Source: Heterohyrax brucei | Lineage: Eukaryota > Chordata > Mammalia > Hyracoidea > Procaviidae | Direction: 5' to 3' | Length of the DNA: 64,000 bases | Assembly: GCA_028571685.1 (NCBI GenBank) | Contig: CM053142.1 | Location: 128,952,796-129,016,795, forward strand | Shown: positions 58,750 through 64,000 of the stretch, in pieces | How positions within the stretch are numbered: the stretch's first letter is position 1 | Layout: every line of letters starts with the position of its first letter | Notes under the pieces: generated by a model | Databases searched by the model: none | The model's input: only the letters and a program-made list of their open reading frames with translations | Told to the model about the DNA's origin: nothing | Translations under genes and position numbers: made by a program

Positions 58750-61700
58750 CATAATGTCCTCCAGTTGAAACCATGTTAAGAGATGTTTCGTGCTATCATC
58801 GTTGTTTTTTATCATTGCATAGTGTTGCATTGAGCATATATACCATAGTTTACCTATCCATTCTTCTGTTGTTAGGCATCTGGGTTGATTTCATCTGTTT
58901 GCTATTGTGGACTGTGCTGCAACGAACATTTGTGTGCATGTATCAGTTGGTGTGAATGGCCTTGATTTTGTAGGGTATATTTCAGGTAGTGGAATTACTG
59001 GGTCAAATGGTATATCTGTATCCATTATTTTAAGGTAGTGCCAGACTGCTTTCCAAAAAGGTTGCACCATTTTGCAATCCCATCAACAGTGTAGGAGAGT
59101 TCCAATCTCTCCACAGAGTCTCCAGCATTTAGTGTTTTGCATTTTTTGGATCATGGCCAACCTTGTTGGGGTGAGATGGTACCTCACTGTCATTTTGATT
59201 TGAATTTCTTTAATAGCGAATGATAGTGAGCATGTCCGCATGTGTTTTTTGGCTGCCTGAATCTCTGCTTTAGAGAAGTGTCTGTCCATTTCCTTTGCCC
59301 TTTGCTTAACTGGATGATTTATCTTTTTCTTGTTGACATTCTGTAGTACCCTACAGATTATGGAGATCAGGCGTTGGTCTCACATACAGTTGCCGAATAT
59401 TTTTTTCCCACTCTGTAGGTGGCCTTTTAATTCTATTAATAAAGTCTTTGGATGAGCAAGAGTGATTGATTCTTAGTAGTTCCCATTTACCTATTTTCTC
59501 ATCTGTTGTTTGTGGTTTGTTTAATAGATTTTGAAGTCTGTCCACGTGTATTAAAACTTCCATTATTGTTCCTACTTTTTTTGGATGAGCTTTATCGTTT
59601 TAGATTTGATATTTAGGTCTTTTATCCAATTTGAGTTGGTTTTTGTATAAAGTGTAAGATGTGGATCTTGTTTCAGTTTATTGCAGGTGGATATCCAATT
59701 TTGCCAGCACCATTTGTTGAAGAGATTGTTTTTGCCCCAGTTTAATGTCTTAGGGTCTTTGTTGAATGTCAACTGTTCATAGGCAGATGATGTCATCTCT
59801 GGGGTCTCCATTCTGTTCCACTGATCTATCTGTCTGTTTTTGTACCAGTACCAGGTTGTTTTGACCACTGTGGCAGTGTAATAGGTTCTAAGATCGGGTG
59901 ATGAGAGGCCTCCCAGTGTGTTCTTCTTCTTTAGTAATGTTTTACTTATCTGGGCCTTCTTCCCTTTCCAAACAAAGTGGGTAATTTGTTCCTCCACCTC
60001 ATTAAAGAACGTCACTGGAACTTGCATTATATAAGTAAATTGCTTTTGGTAAAATAGACATTTTCACAATGTTAATTCTTCCTATCCATGAGCAGGGTAG
60101 GTTTTTCCATTTACCTAAGTCTCTCTTACTTTCTTGTAGCAAGGGTTTGTAGTTCTCTTTGTAAAGGTCTGTTATTTCTCTGGTTAGAGTTATTCCTAGG
60201 TACTTTATCTTCTTAGGGGCTATAGTAAATGGTATTGACTTGGTAATTTCTTCCTTAATAATCTCACTGTTGGTACAAAGTAATCCTACCAATTTACTTA
60301 GGTTTATTTTGTATCCTGAGACTTTGCCGAACTCTTCTATCACTTTGAGTCCATTCCTTACAGATTCTGTGTTACTTTCTGCATATACAATCATACCATC
60401 AGCAAATAGGGAGATTTTTACTTCCTCTTTGCCAGTGTAGATGCCCTTTACTCCTTGGTCTTGTCTAATTGCTCTGGCTAGAACTTCTAGTACAATGTTG
60501 AATAGGAGAGGTGAGACTGGGCATCCTTGTCTAGTTCCTGTTCTCAAGGGACACTGTTACAGTCTCTCTCCATTTAGGATGATGTAGGCAGCTGGCTTTG
60601 TATAAACGGCCCTTACTGCATTGTGGAAGTGGCCATCTATACCTATGCTGCTGAGAGTTTTTGGCATGAAAGGCTGTTGGACTTTATCTAATGTATTTTC
60701 TGCATCAATACACAAAATCATGTGAGTCTTGTCTTTTGTGGTATTTATGTGGTGATCACATTAATTGTTTTTCTGATGTTGAACCAGCCTTGGATCCCTG
60801 GTATCAATCCAACTTGGTCATGATGGATTATTTTTTTGATATGTTGTTGTATTCTATTGGCAAGAATTTTGTTGAAGAGTTTTTGCATCTAGATTCATGA
60901 GTGATATTGGTCTGTAGTTCTCCTTTTTTTGGTAGGTCTTTCCCTGGCTTTGGTATCAGGGTTATGCTGGCTTCATAGAATGAATTTGGGAGTATTCCAT
61001 CCCTTTCTATACTGTGAAACAGTCTCCGTAGTATTGGAGATAACTCTTCTCTAAAAGCATGGTAGAATTCTGCAGTGAAGCCATCTGGGCCCGGGCTTTT
61101 TTTGGTTGGCAGTTTTTGGTTGACTTTTTCATTGTCTTCCTTTGTGATGGGCTTATTAAGTTGTTCTGCTTCACTTTGTGATAATTTGGGTAGGTGATAT
61201 AAATCAAGGAATTTGTCCATTTCCTCTAGGTTTTCAATTTTGTTACAGTACAGTCTTTCATAGTATTCAGCTATATTTTTTATTTCTGCTGCATCTGTTG
61301 TGACAACTCCCGTCTCATTTCTTATTTGGGTTATTTGTTTCCTTTCCTGCTTTTCTTTACTAAGTTTAGTCAGTGGATTCTCAATTTTGTTGATCTTTTC
61401 AGAAAACCAGCTTTTACTCTTTTCAATTTTTTTCAATTGCTCTTCTATTCTCTAATTTGTTTAGTTCTGCTCTGATCTCTATAATCTGTTTTCTTCTGGT
61501 GCCTGAGGCGTTCCTCTGTTGTTCTCTCTCTACTTGTTCATGCTGTAGGGTCAGTATTTTGATTTGGTTTCTTTCTTCCTTCCAGATGTGTGCATTTGTA
61601 GAGATAAACTGACCTCTGAGCACTGCTTTGGCTGTATCCCATAGGTTCTGGTAGGAAGTGTTTTCATTCTCATCAGAATCCATACATTTCTTTATTTCAT

Positions 61701-62497
61701 CCTTGATTTCTTCTATAACCCATGGGTTCTTGAGCAAGGTGTTGTTCAGTTTCCATGAGTTCTGCTTTCTATCTATGTTTTTTCTGCTATTGATTTAGAC
61801 TTTTATAGCTTTATGATCTGAGAAGATGCTTTGCATTAATTCAGTGGTACAGATTTTGTTGAGAATTGCTTTATGTCCTAACACATGGTCTATTCTGGAA
61901 AATGTTCCATGTGCACTGGAGAAGCAGGTGTAGTTGTCTGCTGATGGGTAGAAAGTTCTGTATATGTTGGTTAGGTCTAGTTGGTTAATTGTGGCAATAA
62001 GGTCTTCTGTGTCTTTACTGAGCTTTTTCTAGATGATCTGTCCAATATTGAGAGTGGAGTGTTGAAGTCTCCTACTATTATTGTGGAGTGATCTATCTCC
62101 TTTTTGAGTGTAGTCAGTGTTTCTGTGACGAATTTAGGTGCTCTCATATTAGGTGCATAAATATTTAACATTGTTAAGTCCTGTGTGTGTACTGAAACTT
62201 TCAGCAATAGTGCCCATCCTTATCCATGATGGTGGATTTTACATTAACACTGATTTTATCTGAGATTAGAGTTGCCTCACCTGCTCTTCTTTGTTCATTG
62301 TTAGCTTGACATATATTCTTCCATCCTTTAATTTTCAGTTTGTTCTTATCTTTAAGTCTAAGGTGAGTTTCTTGTAGGCTACATATAGATGGGTCATATC
62401 TCTTGATCCAAGATGTCACTCGATATCTCTTTACTGGAGCATTCAGTCCATTCACATTCAGTGTAATTATTGATAGGTAGGTGTACAGTGCTGCCAT
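58750..62497 (-). pseudogene. L1 ORF2 remnant (endonuclease-reverse transcriptase), copy 2
   Basis: The minus-strand start is ATG at 62495-62497 (MAALYTYLSIITLNVNGLNA). Endonuclease signatures are CSLQETHL near 62365 and VGDFNTPLS near 62065. The RT fingers contain [17 protein letters not shown] (about 61095) and [13 protein letters not shown] (about 60935). The palm piece at 60002-60547 has [16 protein letters not shown], and the catalytic loop reads LFADGMIVY where FADD is required, so one metal-binding Asp has become Gly. The C-terminus includes MDRHFSKAEIQAAKKHM and CWRLCGEIGTLLHC. Frameshifts separate these pieces. A functional protein would be near 1,275 residues. Confidence 0.9.
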
Positions 62498-62879
62498 TGT
62501 GATTCATTTTTGTGTTGATGTTTTCTCTGTTGTTCTCATTAATCTATTCTGTGACCTTCTTTGTAAGTTGATTTTTCACCTTTTCAGGGTTGGTTTTGTG
62601 GTTGTTAAGACTCCTGTATTTCTTGATATGGTATGTTGCTTCTTTATTGTGCTTTATGGCTGCCCCTAGGATCCCACTTAATAAACTGTATATATAAACC
62701 CAATTTTGATTGCTACCAGACTTATCAACTTCCTCTCCATCTGGAAGGACTACACCGATTGTAGTACATCCCTCTTTTTAATATGATGATATCATAGTTT
62801 ACATGATATGACCCCTAGATTGTTTCTTTCACTATTATAGCCTTGATTGTGTTTGGAGCCTTCCCTAACTGAGTAGGAT

Positions 62880-63853
62880 TTTGGATAATGTATCCTTCTA
62901 AAATATAAAGTTAGTGGTTTTGTTCTTCTAAGCCAAGAGATTCTTTCAGTATTTTTTAGGTATGGTTTTTACAAATTCTGAGTTTCTGTTTATCTGCGAA
63001 TGTCTTAATTTCATTTTCACATTTAAAAGATAGTTTTGCAGGATATATAATTCTTGGTTGGAAGTTCTTCTCCTTCACAGCTTTGAATGTGTCATGCCAC
63101 TGTCTCCATGCCAACATTGCTTCTGCTAAGAAATCCAGTGAAAGCCTACAGGGTTTCCCTCTGAATATTAGCTTTGCTTTGAGTCTTGCTATCTTTAAGA
63201 GTTTTTGCTTATGTTTCATTTTGTTAAGCCTGATTATAATATGTCTTGGAGTCTTTCTATTGAGACCTATATTGAGTGGTGTTCAATATGTATCTTGAAT
63301 ATCTGTATTCTCGTCTTTCGTAATTTCTGGAAAGTTTTCTGTCAGCAGCTCAGCAACTATACTCTCTGTGTTCTCAGGTGTCTTGCCCTGTTCAGGAACT
63401 CCAATTTATTGTATATTGTTCTTCTTAATAGAGTCCCACACACTTCTTAATGCTTATTCTTCCTTTTTTTTTGTTTCTTTTTTCTGATTTCTCCTCATAG
63501 GTGCTGGAGTCAGTGGCTCTGTCTTCCAAGTCAGAAAGTCTCTTCTGCATTTGTTCCATTCTGTTTTTTTGGCTTTGAATTGAAGTTTCTATGTCTTTGA
63601 TTTTGTTCTTGATCTGCTGGATTGTTCCAACTTGATGACACTTGGCTGGCTTTGGCTGTTGGATTTCCGAGTACCGATGTTCCATCACATCGAACAGCTT
63701 GCTTAATGTTTCGTTTTGCTGTGCTGCATTTTGTATAAAGTCTAGGAGGGCTGTCTATATAATCCTTTTGTATTCACCTTCTGATAGTTTCTGAAAAGCT
63801 TCTTCGTCTGGGAATTTCTGAGGTATTTTCCTTTGGGGGCCTTCTGATGCCAT
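62880..63853 (-). pseudogene. L1 ORF1 remnant (RNA-binding coiled-coil protein), copy 2
   Basis: The start is the minus-strand ATG at 63851-63853 (MASEGPQRKIPQKFPDEEAF), with a TAG about 33 codons in. The piece at 63425-63688 is a coiled coil with regular heptads (IKNKIKDIETSIQSQKNRME, MQKRLSDLEDRA). The piece at 62956-63219 matches the C-terminal domain (KLIFRGKPCRLSLDFLAEAM). The RRM part between is frame-broken. The normal protein forms trimers that coat L1 RNA; this one is inactive. Confidence 0.85.
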
Positions 63854-64000
63854 GGGTGATTTGAGGGTTACTGTCTTCTCCAATGTTTGCTGCTTTTGGG
63901 GCTTCAGGTGGGTCAATAGAAGCTGGGAGAGACGCTGTGAAGATGGACCACAGTTGTTTCTCTAGGCCATCTTAAAATGAGAAGTAAAAAGTATTTGACA

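Larger units (their letters stand above)
57688..64000 (-). mobile_element. L1 LINE 'copy 2', nearly full length, runs off the right edge
   Basis: A/T-rich poly-A region at 57690-57725, 3' UTR at 57726 to about 58750, ORF2 at about 58750-62497, inter-ORF region, ORF1 at about 62880-63853, and 5' UTR from 63854 past the window end. It retains longer open pieces than copy 1 (up to 202 codons), so it is younger, but it has several stops and shifts and cannot be active. Confidence 0.9.

Noticed and set aside
1..64000. CRISPR arrays, operons, phage or bacterial genes
   Set aside because: Tandem spacer-like arrays, ribosome-binding sites and dense ORFs are all absent; the sequence is mammalian.

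Overview
The window reads as intron or intergenic DNA from an afrotherian mammal, most likely an elephant or close relative. The basis is the dominant repeat: about 30 full or partial copies of a tRNA-derived SINE (box A near GTGGTTAAGTGC, box B near GGTCAGCAGTTC, tail with GAGTCGGAATCGACTCGACGG). Four BovB/RTE LINE segments carry the same 3' tail, and two long L1 elements and several MLT1/MaLR-like LTRs are also present. This combination is known from Afrotheria. Species assignment is inference. There is no prokaryotic or viral gene content and no long intact host reading frame.

Layout: 1-3.8 kb is unique sequence with MIR and SINE copies. 3.85-10.37 kb is a degraded, nearly full-length L1 on the minus strand, with a nested L1 3' end and a mariner 3' end at its 5' border. 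10.5-34.7 kb is a patchwork of BovB, L1M, L2, MIR, LTRs and SINEs. 34.7-36.8 kb is a long BovB copy, followed by a tRNA-Gly-derived SINE. 37-47 kb has scattered SINEs, L2 and MIR in AT-rich unique DNA. 47.4-49.2 kb is repeat-free and holds the one convincing host-gene signal: a minus-strand first coding exon (47535-47667) with a good start context, a consensus splice donor and GC boxes upstream. 49.26-51.24 kb is an LTR split by a BovB copy. 55.8-56.4 kb is an unusual mariner remnant with long inverted arms. 56.5-64 kb is BovB, a truncated L1 3' end, then a long minus-strand L1 whose 5' UTR leaves the window.

The main observations are two tail-only SINE/BovB micro-insertions with apparent target-site duplications, a palindromic mariner derivative, and the candidate exon with an overlapping upstream ORF. 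I found no new multi-gene system. Repeat boundaries were read by eye and are usually good to about 5-20 bases. Family names come from recognition, not a database search.
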